Source of the DNA: DATEEG01 sp035525055
Lineage (GTDB): Bacteria > Actinomycetota > Acidimicrobiia > Spongiisociales > ZC4RG35
NCBI GenBank assembly: GCA_035525055.1
Contig: DATLEZ010000113.1
Coordinates: 1 to 56,211 of the forward strand
Length of the DNA stretch: 56,211 bases
Direction: 5' to 3'
Part shown: positions 9,322-18,522 of the stretch, piece after piece
Layout of the letters: each line of letters begins with the position of its first letter
Position numbering within the stretch: the first letter of the stretch is position 1
Notes under the pieces: generated by a model
The model's input: the letters and a program-made list of their open reading frames with translations, nothing else
Database searches by the model: none
What the model was told of the DNA's origin: nothing
Translations under genes and position numbers: made by a program

Positions 9322-10110
9322 ATGGACGAAACTCGTCCTCCCCTAGCGAGAACCCCAATGAAACATCGCACCATCTGGATCGTCCTTCCTGCCTACAACG
9401 AAGAGGCGGGCCTGCCGTTGTTGCTCCGGCGGATCGACGAGTCTCTCACCGACGAGGGATTCGACTATCAGGTGATCGTCGTCGACGACGGTTCCACCGA
9501 CAGGACGGCAGAGGTCGCCACCGAGGCATCCGCCACGCTCCCGGTGATCGTCGAGAGCCATGCGCACAACCTTGGATTGGGGGCAACACTTCGGGACGGG
9601 ATCCTCATTGCCTGCGAAAAGGCGAGCGAACGGGACGTCCTGGTGACGCTCGACGCCGACAACACCCACACACCGGGCCTGATCGCCCGCATGGTGAGAA
9701 TGGTCCGTGAGGGCCATCACGTCGTCATCGCCTCTCGCTATCGGCCGGGAGCCCGCATCCGCGGTGTGCCGCTACATCGCCGTGTCCTTAGTCGCGCCGC
9801 CTCGATCTTGATGATCATGCTGTTCCCCATCAAAGGCGTCCGCGACTACACGTGCGGTTATCGGGCATATGACATGGGAATGCTGCAGAAGGTCGTCGCC
9901 GGGTCGGAGACGACTTTCTTCAATCAGGACGGATTCCAGGTTATGGTCGACATCCTTCTGAAGTTGAGAAGGGAACCAGATGTCATTTTCGGTGAGGTAC
10001 CCCTAATCCTCCGATACGACCACAAGGACGGGGCCAGCAAGATGGATGTCGGTCGGACTACCAGGCAAACGCTCGCGTTGCTGATCCGACATCGGCTTCG
10101 TAGGTCGTAG
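9322..10110 (+). CDS. GT2 glycosyltransferase, polyprenyl-phosphate sugar synthase-like
   Basis: The family 2 fold starts with WIVLPAYNEEAGL, followed by VIVVDDGSTDRT and LDADNTHTPG in the nucleotide-sugar site. This is the DPM1/DpgS-like pattern of enzymes that move a hexose from UDP- or GDP-sugar to a lipid phosphate. No C-terminal membrane helices are obvious in the 262 residues, as in soluble DPM1 types. An ATG at 9358 would begin right before the core and may be the true start. It is followed with a one-base overlap (TAGTG) by a methyltransferase. It resembles the GT2 at 11468-12223. Confidence 0.85.
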   Translation: MDETRPPLARTPMKHRTIWIVLPAYNEEAGLPLLLRRIDESLTDEGFDYQVIVVDDGSTDRTAEVATEASATLPVIVESHAHNLGLGATLRDGILIACEKASERDVLVTLDADNTHTPGLIARMVRMVREGHHVVIASRYRPGARIRGVPLHRRVLSRAASILMIMLFPIKGVRDYTCGYRAYDMGMLQKVVAGSETTFFNQDGFQVMVDILLKLRREPDVIFGEVPLILRYDHKDGASKMDVGRTTRQTLALLIRHRLRRS

Positions 10111-10784
10111 TGGCCGTGGAGGGCGAAACCTACGACGAGACCTACTACTCCGCGACCTATCGGGATTACTTCCGCCAAAACCCGACGCACAAGTTGGAGT
10201 TCTATCGATCCGTTGTCGAACAGCACTCACCATCCCGCCGGCCAACCCGGGTCCTCGATATTGGCTGCGGCCTGGGCGGGTTCCTCGGCGGTCTGAGGCA
10301 ACGCGACCCCGAACGGAACCGGTGGGATCTGACCGGCGTCGACGTCAGCGAGTTTGCCATCTCCACGAATACCTCGACATACCCGGATGAGAAGTTCAAG
10401 GCTTGCGCCGCCGAGGACATCTCGGACCTCGGAACGGCGTTCGACGTCATTACCGCGTTCGATATCTTGGAGCACTTGCAGTGGCCGGACCGAGCTGCCT
10501 CAGCAATCTCGAGTTGCCTGACCGACGATGGCACGCTGGTCCTCGTTGTGCCTGTCTACGACGGACCTCTCGGCCCTGTCGTCAGGCTCCTCGATAATGA
10601 CCAATCACACGTGCAACTTCAATCCCGCCAATGGTGGCTCGATTGGACCAACACACACTTCACCGTCACTTCGTGGTTCGGGATTTTCCGCATGCTCACT
10701 CCGTGGCACCAATACCTGCACATACCGACGAAGAGGTTGCGACGGGTAGCCCCAGCGATTTTGATCACGGCGAGGAAGGGCTAA
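10110..10784 (+). CDS. Class I SAM-dependent methyltransferase
   Basis: The 224-residue protein shows LDIGCGLGGFLGGL as the SAM-binding loop near residue 50, then LTGVDVSEFAI and ITAFDILEHLQWP. The N-terminus with YDETYYSATYRDYF is typical of methyltransferases found in sugar and polyketide clusters. The GTG start overlaps the last base of the upstream GT2 stop, showing translational coupling. It closes the plus-strand trio and ends convergently with the next methyltransferase only 24 bp away. Confidence 0.82.
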   Translation: MAVEGETYDETYYSATYRDYFRQNPTHKLEFYRSVVEQHSPSRRPTRVLDIGCGLGGFLGGLRQRDPERNRWDLTGVDVSEFAISTNTSTYPDEKFKACAAEDISDLGTAFDVITAFDILEHLQWPDRAASAISSCLTDDGTLVLVVPVYDGPLGPVVRLLDNDQSHVQLQSRQWWLDWTNTHFTVTSWFGIFRMLTPWHQYLHIPTKRLRRVAPAILITARKG

Positions 10785-10812
10785 CTGCTTCCAAGCCCCG
10801 GGCGGGAGTTAG
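10781..10812. terminator. Possible short bidirectional terminator between convergent genes
   Basis: CTAACT and AGTTAG form a weak stem spanning both stop codons of the convergent methyltransferase genes, with a 20-nt GC-rich loop. There is no U-tract, so termination is a guess. Confidence 0.25.
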
Positions 10813-11429
10813 AGGGCGACTCCCTGGACGTAGACCATGTCCCACATTCGCCGGCCGAAGAGGCCGATCTGGAACGGTTCGAAGATCTTCACGTCGAGGA
10901 GACCACCCATCAACGAACGCCAGTGCTCCAGCGGCCGCGGATACTCCCCGCGATCTAGTTTCGCCAGGGCGCGGGCCAAGCTCCGATCCGGTGGCAGCAC
11001 CAGATCCATGATGTGAACGGGCGATCCCGGTCGGAGGAACTTAGGAAGACTCTTCAGCACAGTTTCGGTTTCGGTGTCGGACAGGTGGTGAAACACGCTG
11101 TTGATTAATGCGATATCGAAGGTGCCTAGATCGGGACCAGGCGTGGTGATGTCCCACACTTCAAACTGATGATCGGGAAAGCGCTCCCTGGCTGACGCGA
11201 CGTATTCCGGGCTCAAGTCGGCCCCGACGTAGCCCTTGGCCTGGAAGATCCCGGCGTTGGTGCCGGGGCCGCACCCGACGTCAATGATCCGATCGTCCGG
11301 CGCGATCGAGCTGTGGGCCAGGAAGGGAGCGAGTTTCTGGTTGACAAGGGGAGCTTGCCAGGCCCGGTATACCGCGGGATGGCGAAGAATCTGATCGATC
11401 ATCGTGTAACCATCGGTTGCCTCTGTCAC
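10809..11429 (-). CDS. Class I SAM-dependent methyltransferase, paralogue of 7046-7678
   Basis: Motif I is IDVGCGPGTNAGIF, followed by YVGADLSPEY and INSVFHHLSDTE. The tail LARALAKLDRGEYPRP matches the related protein at 7046-7678, and the two flank the plus-strand trio like bookends. The 206-residue length suits a small methyltransferase without extra domains. The start used is GTG; an ATG nine codons later is possible. It lies 38 bp downstream of a GT2 gene on the same strand. Confidence 0.83.
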   Translation of the reverse strand: MTEATDGYTMIDQILRHPAVYRAWQAPLVNQKLAPFLAHSSIAPDDRIIDVGCGPGTNAGIFQAKGYVGADLSPEYVASARERFPDHQFEVWDITTPGPDLGTFDIALINSVFHHLSDTETETVLKSLPKFLRPGSPVHIMDLVLPPDRSLARALAKLDRGEYPRPLEHWRSLMGGLLDVKIFEPFQIGLFGRRMWDMVYVQGVAL

Positions 11430-11467
11430 TCACTGTAGAAGTGGGTCTGACCAGTTCTCTAGGCGCA

Positions 11468-12223
11468 CTACTGGCGCAGTTCCTTGCGGGCTTCTTCCTG
11501 TTGTCCCGACAGCAATGAGTGCTGCTCACGGTTTGGATAGTGAATCGCTCGCCACATCCGGCCAATCACCCGCAAAGTCCTGGGAATGTCGCCCGCCTTG
11601 ACAGTGGTCTTTCCCTTTCGCCGGGGGTGGTGCCTGACTCCAACCTCTTTGATCCGCCAGTTCCACTTGCGGGCTCGCGCCACAATCTCCGTGTCGATGA
11701 AGAAGTCGTCGCTCATGAGGACAAGACGATCGAGCCGTTCGCGCCGCATCAGCTTGAAAGAGCAATCGACGTCTCTAACCGGAACCCTGAACAGAACCCT
11801 CACCAGGCGGTTGTAGGCCCACGACACCACCAGGCGAGTCAGGGGGTCGAAGCGATAGACGCGAAAGCCGGCGACCAGATCGGCACCCTCAATCAGGGGG
11901 AGGATCTCGCGGAGTTCGAGAATGTCGAACTGATTGTCGGAATCGGTGTAGAACACGAACCTGCCATTGGCAGCCGCAAAGCCCGTCTTGATCGCAGCCC
12001 CGTAACCACTGTTCACCGGATGGCTGATGACTCGCAGCCACGGCCGGGTAAGCGCCGCCTCCTTCAGCAGGGCAGCGGTCCCGTCCGCGGAGCCGTCGTC
12101 GACAATGACAACCTCGACATCGAGCTCCGGCATTTGTTCGATGAACTCGCCGCACTGAGCCAGGGCATCCGGAAGTGATTCCTCCTCGTTATAGGCGGGA
12201 AGAACGATGGTCAGGTCTTTCAC
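11468..12223 (-). CDS. GT2 glycosyltransferase, dolichol/polyprenyl-phosphate sugar synthase-like
   Basis: The 251-residue GT2 enzyme has LTIVLPAYNEEESLPD, VVIVDDGSADGT and the metal-binding YTDSDNQFD. The middle FKLMRRE and IDTEIVARARK segments are typical of DPM1-like enzymes that load a sugar on a lipid phosphate. No membrane helices follow. The GTG start overlaps the stop of the DUF2079 gene by four bases, so the two are coupled; a lipid-linked sugar made here could feed that membrane protein. The sugar is not predictable. Confidence 0.86.
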   Translation of the reverse strand: MKDLTIVLPAYNEEESLPDALAQCGEFIEQMPELDVEVVIVDDGSADGTAALLKEAALTRPWLRVISHPVNSGYGAAIKTGFAAANGRFVFYTDSDNQFDILELREILPLIEGADLVAGFRVYRFDPLTRLVVSWAYNRLVRVLFRVPVRDVDCSFKLMRRERLDRLVLMSDDFFIDTEIVARARKWNWRIKEVGVRHHPRRKGKTTVKAGDIPRTLRVIGRMWRAIHYPNREQHSLLSGQQEEARKELRQ

Positions 12224-13737
12224 AGTCCGCTCCTGTCAACGATCGCAGCACCAAGCCTACGACGAACGTCTTCCATTGAAGAGCAAGTGACAGAGGGGCG
12301 AGCCGAGCCGGTCAACTTCCAGACCGACACCTGGTCACTTATGGCGATCTCCTCGTAGCCGCGATCCAATAGGAAGGCCCTCCAGTCCATGCCCGGAACG
12401 GCGTCTTCCCACTCGACGGCCACGTAAGCAGGAGAGCTGGTTCGATCAACGTGGAAGATCAGAGACTCGGGGCAGACCATTGGTCCCGGAAACGGATAGA
12501 CCTCTTCCCGCCTTGACAGGTGGGGAACCAGGAAGTCGGTAGCCGAGACGGAGACATCGTCAGGGATCGACGTCAGAACTTCGGAGAATTCCCGCCGCTC
12601 GCCCGAGAGTGCCACGGTGCTGGCAAAGCGGTCGGGCGCTCCGAAACCGATGTAGAAAAGTGGGCCGAGCAAAGCAAAGATCCCCAGCGAGGCAACCATG
12701 GCCGGGCCGCGAGCCGACCCTCTTCGAAAGCTCGGCCATGAGGCGATGGCGCCCCAAAGCAGGAAGGGAACGACCGGCGCGAAATACTGGAAGTAGAGGC
12801 TCGCCTGGGCTTCGTAGGAGGCGACGCCGTTGACGAGCATCATCGCCAGGCCCGGCCAACTCCTCTTCCATCCAAGCAAGGCGGGGACCACCAGCAAGGG
12901 CAGCAACACGGACGCGAAAGAAATGATCGGATCGGGCCGAACCACGTTGCGTCCGGCGCCAGCCACAAGGTCAATGATCGAAGCAGCTCCAGAACCGGAG
13001 AACCGGGTCCAGAGGTGGTATCCGCCCATCCCCGACCCGAAGGTAGCCCAGGCGATAAAACCGATGCCGATCGAAACCGGAACAATGCTCCACAAGGTCT
13101 CGCGCCAGCGACCCTTGAGGGCGGCGGTCTGCACGAGCACGACTCCGGCCAGCACCGCTAGGTCCTCTCTCATCAGCGCCAGTCCCACCGCCAGAACGAC
13201 AGGTAGATAGCGGCGACGGCCCTCATCGGCCGAGTTGATGAGCCACATGAGAAGGGGAACGCCGAGAGTGACGGGATGGAAGTCGAACGCCACCGCGTGC
13301 CAGATGGCTGCGCTGAGGCCGTACCAGACCACGGCGAGACGACCAACGGCGGACCCTCCGTAGCGCAGCCCGAGCCGGTACGCCGGCACCAGACCGCTGG
13401 CCACAGCGGCGGCTTGGAGGATGAGCAACGCCTCGGCTGTCGGAACTCTGCCCAAAGGGGCAAGGAGGATCAGGACGGGCGAGAAGTGATCATCGAACAC
13501 GTGGAAACCGCCGACCGTGTTCCGCCAAATTCCCTGGCCGATGGCCCAAACATCCTGGACATAGAAGCCGAGGTCAAAGGCGCGGGATAGGTAATGCCAG
13601 TGACGGAAGAGGCTGAGGACTGCCATCAACATTCCCATCATCACCGAAGCCCAGATCACCGACCGCGGCGTCGATCCTGATGCCGGCGATGATCCCAGCG
13701 GTTCAACTCGAGAGTCCGGGGCAGAGATGGGAGTCAC
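12220..13737 (-). CDS. DUF2079 polytopic membrane protein
   Basis: The 505-residue protein has about eleven membrane helices. The first loop has AFDLGFYVQDVWAIGQG and then DDHFSPVLILLAPL, the signature pair of the DUF2079 family. These are believed to be GT-C-type glycosyltransferases, with the Asp after Phe in the first loop matching the catalytic position, but no substrate is established. A soluble domain of about 150 residues closes the protein. Its GTG start overlaps the methyltransferase stop (GTGA), and its stop overlaps the next GT2 start, making a tight three-gene unit. Confidence 0.82.
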   Translation of the reverse strand: MTPISAPDSRVEPLGSSPASGSTPRSVIWASVMMGMLMAVLSLFRHWHYLSRAFDLGFYVQDVWAIGQGIWRNTVGGFHVFDDHFSPVLILLAPLGRVPTAEALLILQAAAVASGLVPAYRLGLRYGGSAVGRLAVVWYGLSAAIWHAVAFDFHPVTLGVPLLMWLINSADEGRRRYLPVVLAVGLALMREDLAVLAGVVLVQTAALKGRWRETLWSIVPVSIGIGFIAWATFGSGMGGYHLWTRFSGSGAASIIDLVAGAGRNVVRPDPIISFASVLLPLLVVPALLGWKRSWPGLAMMLVNGVASYEAQASLYFQYFAPVVPFLLWGAIASWPSFRRGSARGPAMVASLGIFALLGPLFYIGFGAPDRFASTVALSGERREFSEVLTSIPDDVSVSATDFLVPHLSRREEVYPFPGPMVCPESLIFHVDRTSSPAYVAVEWEDAVPGMDWRAFLLDRGYEEIAISDQVSVWKLTGSARPSVTCSSMEDVRRRLGAAIVDRSGL

Positions 13738-14417
13738 GATCGAAACGCGACTCCTGAGATCGAAAGGCCGAGGCGGCGGTTCGATCGCGACGCCGCGTTG
13801 GCGCTGCCCACGGCCAATCGTGTCAGCAGGTTGTTCAGGCGGGGCGGAGGCAGGGCCATGGGAGATGGGAGCCCCGTAAACTTTCGCACGACGGCAGGTC
13901 CCAGCAGGAATCCATAGAACATCGAAGATGCCTTGGGCTCGAACCCGTTCCTGGCGAGTAGCTGACGGACCTCGGTAGGGCGATATCTGCGCACATGTCC
14001 GACCAGTTCATCGTGCTTGCTCCAGAGGCTCTGAAATGCGGGCACCGTGTAGACGAGAAATCCGCCGGGCCCGACGATCCGCCGCGCTTCCCCCAGGACT
14101 ACTTCCGGATCGTCCAAATGTTCGAGAACATCGAACAGGCCCGCCCCGACAAACGAAGCGTCGCGAAACGGCATGTTCACCACGGACGCCTTTACGAAGT
14201 GGCCTTCAACGCCTTCGGGGACAACCATGTCGACCTTCACCACTTCGAAACCCGACGGGAATAGAGAGACCGAGCCGGCACCGAGGTCAACGACACGTCC
14301 GACCTGGGAGTCGAGACAACTGGTCAGAAGGTTTTCGACCATTCGGGCCCGTCCCCGGAACCACCAGTGCTCGCGCTCGGCAGACTCGTAGTACTGGCGG
14401 GCAAAATCAGGATCCAC
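13734..14417 (-). CDS. Class I SAM-dependent methyltransferase
   Basis: The 227-residue protein begins with a region containing EREHWWFRGRARM, common in methyltransferases of glycan clusters. It is followed by VVDLGAGSVSLFP as a somewhat unusual motif I and by AGLFDVLEHLDDPE. The GTG start at 14417 has a good GGGAGGT ribosome-binding site five to six bases upstream, which decides the start. It heads the unit with DUF2079 and GT2. About 90 bp separate it from the UDP-xylose synthase gene. Confidence 0.82.
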   Translation of the reverse strand: MDPDFARQYYESAEREHWWFRGRARMVENLLTSCLDSQVGRVVDLGAGSVSLFPSGFEVVKVDMVVPEGVEGHFVKASVVNMPFRDASFVGAGLFDVLEHLDDPEVVLGEARRIVGPGGFLVYTVPAFQSLWSKHDELVGHVRRYRPTEVRQLLARNGFEPKASSMFYGFLLGPAVVRKFTGLPSPMALPPPRLNNLLTRLAVGSANAASRSNRRLGLSISGVAFRS

Positions 14418-14508
14418 TGGGGACCTCCCGGAGGAAATTCACATCGGGCATTGGCGGCGCCAGAGCCCTAGCCGGGTCGACTGACATCCTCGTGCATAGG
14501 ACTTGGGA

Positions 14509-15501
14509 TCACGATCCCAACGCCTTACGGAACCACGGTAGGGTCTTCTCGAGGCCTTCTCGCAGCGGAATCTGGGGCTTCCAGTCGAGGATCTCGGCGG
14601 CTCTGGTGGTATCGGGGCGACGCACGTTGGGATCGTCGACCGGACGGGGCAGGAACTCGATACCGGGTTTGTTACCGACTACCTCCTGGACCAGTTCGGC
14701 CAGTTGCAGCATGGTGACTTCCTCGGGGTTGCCGAGGTTGACCGGATCCGACTCCTGGGCGAGCAATAGGCGGAGGATCCCGTCGATCAGGTCGTCGACG
14801 TAGCAGAGCGAGCGAGTCTGGGAACCGTCACCGTGGACCGGAAGCGGAACGTTCTGGAGAGCCGCCGTGAAGAAAGCGGGAATGGCGCGACCGTCGTGGC
14901 CGCGCATCCGCGGGCCGAACGTGTTGAAGATCCTGACGATGCGGGTCGGAAGCCCGTGCTGGCGGTGGTAGGCCAGCGTGAGCGCCTCGGCAAACCTCTT
15001 GGCTTCGTCGTAGACGCCGCGGGGACCGACCGGGTTGACGTTGCCCCAGTAGGTTTCCGGCTGTGGGTTGACGAGGGGATCGCCGTACACCTCGGAGGTC
15101 GAGGCCAGGAAGAAGACCGCCTCTTTGGCAACGGCCAGGCCGAGACCCTTATGGGTCCCGAGGGCGCCAACTTTGAGAGTGTGGATCGGCCACTTCAAAT
15201 AGTCCACCGGAGAGGCCGGCGATGCGAAGTTGAGCACGTAATCGACCTTGCCCTGCACGTGCAGGAAGTCGGTGACGTCGTAGTTGAGGAGGCGGAAGCC
15301 GGTGTGGCCGAAAAGGTGTCCGACGTTGTCGGAGGCACCCGTGATCATGTTGTCGATGCAGGTCACGCGGGCGCCGGAGTAGATCAGCCAGGTGCAGATG
15401 TGCGAGCCGAGAAAACCCGCCCCCCCGAGGACGACGGCGTGCTTGCCATCGAGTTCGGGAAAAGGGCTCAGGCCGGGTCGCCGTACGGTGTCAAAGGTCA
15501 T
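14509..15501 (-). CDS. uxs: UDP-glucuronate decarboxylase (UDP-xylose synthase)
   Basis: This extended short-chain dehydrogenase converts UDP-glucuronate to UDP-xylose. It shows the NAD-binding GGAGFLGSH at residues 26-34. The family-defining stretches FASPASPVDYLKWPI, STSEVYGDP and NPVGPRGVYDEAKR follow, the last with the catalytic Tyr and Lys. With 330 residues it matches bacterial UXS. The frame extends upstream to a TTG at 15546, but the ATG at 15501 with a GGAA just before it fits the family start better. It provides the pentose donor for the glycan genes around it. Confidence 0.92.
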   Translation of the reverse strand: MTFDTVRRPGLSPFPELDGKHAVVLGGAGFLGSHICTWLIYSGARVTCIDNMITGASDNVGHLFGHTGFRLLNYDVTDFLHVQGKVDYVLNFASPASPVDYLKWPIHTLKVGALGTHKGLGLAVAKEAVFFLASTSEVYGDPLVNPQPETYWGNVNPVGPRGVYDEAKRFAEALTLAYHRQHGLPTRIVRIFNTFGPRMRGHDGRAIPAFFTAALQNVPLPVHGDGSQTRSLCYVDDLIDGILRLLLAQESDPVNLGNPEEVTMLQLAELVQEVVGNKPGIEFLPRPVDDPNVRRPDTTRAAEILDWKPQIPLREGLEKTLPWFRKALGS

Positions 15502-15614
15502 GGGTTCCAATAGCCGGGTAACCCTAGATCGACCCCGGAAATGCAATCTTGACTAGTTCCGGGTCTAGCGGATCAGTTCTTGACTCTTGATTGGATCTAG
15601 ATCAAGGCTGCCGC

Positions 15615-18455
15615 CTACCGAACCAACTCCCGGAGGAACTTGCCGGTGTAACTGTCGGACACCTCGGCGACATCCTCGGGTGTGCCCTGGGCGATGATCC
15701 GCCCTCCCCCGCCGCCGCCCTCGGGTCCCAGGTCGATCACCCAGTCGGCGGACTTGATGACGTCGAGGTTGTGCTCGATGACAACCACGGTGTTTCCGGC
15801 GTCAACCAGACGCTGAAGGACCTGGAGAAGCTTGCGAATATCCTCGAAATGCAAACCGGTGGTGGGCTCGTCGAGGATGTAGAAGGTCCGTCCGGTCGAG
15901 CGCTTGCCGAGTTCGGAAGCAAGCTTGATCCGCTGAGCCTCACCACCTGAGAGGGTTGTCGCCGATTGTCCCAGCCGGATGTAGCCGAGGCCGACGTCGA
16001 ACAGGGTTTGCAGCACCCGGACGATCTTGGGCTGGTTGGCGAAAACCGCCAGCGCTTCCTCGACCGACATGTCGAGCACTTCCGAGACCGAATGACCCTT
16101 CCAGAGGATTTCGAGAGTCTCGCGGTTGTAACGGGCGCCGCGGCACACCTCACAGGGCACATAGACATCTGGTAGGAAGTGCATCTCGATCTTGATGGTC
16201 CCGTCACCGGCGCAGGCCTCGCACCGGCCGCCCTTGACGTTGAACGAGAAGCGCCCGGGGAGATAGCCACGCGCTCTTGCCTCGGGAGTGGCCGCGAAGA
16301 GTGTTCTGACCTGATCCCAGACCTTCGTGTAAGTCGCTGGATTGGAGCGAGGAGTCCGACCGATCGGCGACTGATCGATGTTGATGACCTTGTCGATGCT
16401 GAGAATGCCGTTGATTCGCTTGTGTCGTCCGGGCACCGCCCGTGACCGGTAGAGCTTCTGATGAAGGCCCTCGGAGAGGATGTCCTGGACGAGAGTCGAC
16501 TTGCCCGAGCCCGACACTCCGGTGACCGCGGTGAAAAGGCCGAGGGGGAAGTCGACGGTGAGGTTCTTGAGGTTGTGCTCGGTGGCGCCGACGACCGTGA
16601 TCGACTTGCCGTTGGCCGGCCGCCGAATCAGCGGCCGCTCGATCGAACGGCGGCCCGCCAGATAATCGCCCGTGATCGAGGTCGGCTCGTTGAGGATGTC
16701 CTCGAGCTGACCCTGGGCGACGATCAGGCCCCCGTGCTCGCCTGCTCCCGGACCGATGTCGACGATGTGATCGGCGATCCGGATTGTCTCCTCATCGTGC
16801 TCGACCACGATCAGGGTGTTGCCCAGATTGCGAAGCCGCATCAGCGTCTCGATCAGCTTCTGGTTGTCACGCTGGTGCAGGCCGATCGATGGCTCGTCGA
16901 GGATGTAGAGAACCCCGACCAGCCCCGATCCGATCTGGGTGGCAAGACGAATCCGCTGAGCCTCTCCCCCGGCCAGCGTGGCTGCCGAGCGGGCCAGGGT
17001 CAGATAATCAAGGCCGACGTCGACCAGGAACTGGAGACGGGCCCGGACCTCCTTGAGAACCCGAACCGCTATCTGCGCCTCCCGTTCAGTCAACTCGATG
17101 CTCTCGAAAAAGGTCAGCGCCTCGCCGATGGCCATCGTCGAGGCCTCATGGATGTTCTTGCCTCCAACTGTGACCGCCAGGGTCGTGGGGTGGAGACGCG
17201 CTCCCCCGCACGCCGAGCACGGCACCTCGCGCATGAACTCCTGATACCAATCCCGGGCCGAGTCGGACTCGGCTCCTTCATGGCGGCGGCTGAGGAAAGG
17301 AAGCACGCCTTCGTATTCGGCCTGATAGACCCGGGTCCGCCCATGCCGATTGGAGTACGTCACTTTGACCTTGCGACCGGGAAGGCCGTTGAGAATGACG
17401 TCTCGCACTTTCTTGGACAGCTTGTTGAACGGAGTGTCAGTCGAGAACTTGAGCTCGGTGGCGAGCCCTTCGAGCAAACGCCTGTGATAGTCGGCGGTCA
17501 TGCTCGACCACGGCGCGATCGCACCGTCTCGAATCGTCCGGTCCGGGTCGGGGATCACCAGCTCGGGATCGACCTGATAGCGCGTTCCGATCCCGGAGCA
17601 CTCAGGACAGGCGCCGTACGGGCTGTTGAACGAGAAGTTGCGCGGTTGCAGTTCCTCGAATGAGAAGCCGTCGATCGGGCAAGCGAGGTGCTGGGAGAAG
17701 GTGAGGGTCGGTCCGTCGACAATCTCGATCTCGGCAACACCCTCGGCCAGGCGCAGGGTTTGTTCGAGGGACTCGGTAAGTCGCTGCTGGATTCCTTCCT
17801 TGCGAACCAGGCGATCCACGACTACTTCGATGCTGTGCTGAAAATAGCGATCGAGCCGGATGTCCTCGGTCAGCTCGCGTACGTCGCCGTCAATGCGGGC
17901 CCGAGCAAACCCCTGGCTGGCGAGGTCCTTGAGAAGGGTTTCGTACTCTCCTTTCCGACCTCGCACCACCGGGGCCAGCACCTCGAATCGAGTCCCCTCC
18001 GGAAGTTCGAGGATCTGGTCGACGATCTGCTGGGGCGTCTGCCGAACCAGCCGGGTGCCGTCGTTGGGGCAATGCGGAATCCCGATTCGTGCCCACATCA
18101 ACCGCAGATAGTCGTGAATCTCGGTAACGGTGCCTACCGTCGAACGGGGGTTGCGGGAAGCGGTCTTCTGATCGATCGAGATCGCCGGGGACAAGCCCTC
18201 GATGAAGTCGACGTCGGGCTTGTCCATCTGACCGAGGAACTGCCTCGCATAGGCCGACAGCGACTCGACGTAACGGCGCTGGCCTTCGGCGTAGATGGTG
18301 TCGAAAGCAAGTGACGACTTGCCCGACCCGGACAGGCCGGTGAAGACGATGAGACGCTCGCGGGGCAACTCCAAGCTGAGGTTTTTGAGGTTGTGCTCGC
18401 GGGCGCCGCGTACCCGGATCACGTCTGGGGAATGGTCAGAAGAGGGTTTTGCCAT
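15615..18455 (-). CDS. uvrA: Excinuclease ABC subunit A
   Basis: This is a full-length UvrA of 946 residues, the damage-sensing ATPase of nucleotide excision repair. The first P-loop GLSGSGKSS is at residues 40-48 and the second, GVSGSGKST, past residue 640. Both ABC signatures are present (LAGGEAQRI and LSGGEAQRI). The zinc-finger cysteines are visible in CPECSG and in CEACAGDG...CEVCRG. In this chromosome it lies far from uvrC and no uvrB is seen in the window. A decayed insertion sequence ends only 35 bp upstream of the start codon. Confidence 0.97.
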   Translation of the reverse strand: MAKPSSDHSPDVIRVRGAREHNLKNLSLELPRERLIVFTGLSGSGKSSLAFDTIYAEGQRRYVESLSAYARQFLGQMDKPDVDFIEGLSPAISIDQKTASRNPRSTVGTVTEIHDYLRLMWARIGIPHCPNDGTRLVRQTPQQIVDQILELPEGTRFEVLAPVVRGRKGEYETLLKDLASQGFARARIDGDVRELTEDIRLDRYFQHSIEVVVDRLVRKEGIQQRLTESLEQTLRLAEGVAEIEIVDGPTLTFSQHLACPIDGFSFEELQPRNFSFNSPYGACPECSGIGTRYQVDPELVIPDPDRTIRDGAIAPWSSMTADYHRRLLEGLATELKFSTDTPFNKLSKKVRDVILNGLPGRKVKVTYSNRHGRTRVYQAEYEGVLPFLSRRHEGAESDSARDWYQEFMREVPCSACGGARLHPTTLAVTVGGKNIHEASTMAIGEALTFFESIELTEREAQIAVRVLKEVRARLQFLVDVGLDYLTLARSAATLAGGEAQRIRLATQIGSGLVGVLYILDEPSIGLHQRDNQKLIETLMRLRNLGNTLIVVEHDEETIRIADHIVDIGPGAGEHGGLIVAQGQLEDILNEPTSITGDYLAGRRSIERPLIRRPANGKSITVVGATEHNLKNLTVDFPLGLFTAVTGVSGSGKSTLVQDILSEGLHQKLYRSRAVPGRHKRINGILSIDKVINIDQSPIGRTPRSNPATYTKVWDQVRTLFAATPEARARGYLPGRFSFNVKGGRCEACAGDGTIKIEMHFLPDVYVPCEVCRGARYNRETLEILWKGHSVSEVLDMSVEEALAVFANQPKIVRVLQTLFDVGLGYIRLGQSATTLSGGEAQRIKLASELGKRSTGRTFYILDEPTTGLHFEDIRKLLQVLQRLVDAGNTVVVIEHNLDVIKSADWVIDLGPEGGGGGGRIIAQGTPEDVAEVSDSYTGKFLRELVR

Positions 18456-18462
18456 GGCTGAA

Positions 18463-18476
18463 CTACACGAGTGTAG
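18463..18476. promoter_or_regulatory. 14-bp palindrome just upstream of uvrA
   Basis: CTACAC-GA-GTGTAG is a perfect palindrome ending 8 bases before the uvrA ATG. It could be an operator or simply a leader hairpin over the ribosome-binding site. It does not match the usual actinobacterial LexA box. Confidence 0.35.
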
Positions 18477-18489
18477 GCCAGTTTCAATC

Positions 18490-18522
18490 GAACACGTGTA
18501 CCCCTCCTCAGGTTTCTGTGGG
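18490..18522 (+). repeat. IS inverted repeat, uvrA-proximal end
   Basis: This 33-bp arm pairs with 19856-19888. It overlaps the stop codon of the transposase at 18508-18510. Confidence 0.8.

Noticed and set aside
16461..17663. A 400-codon plus-strand frame opposite uvrA
   Set aside because: UvrA motifs fill the minus strand without a break; the plus frame has the composition of a GC-rich shadow.
18488..18503. LexA/SOS box upstream of uvrA
   Set aside because: Only the first half resembles the actinobacterial box, and the matching bases belong to the IS inverted repeat, present at both ends of the element.
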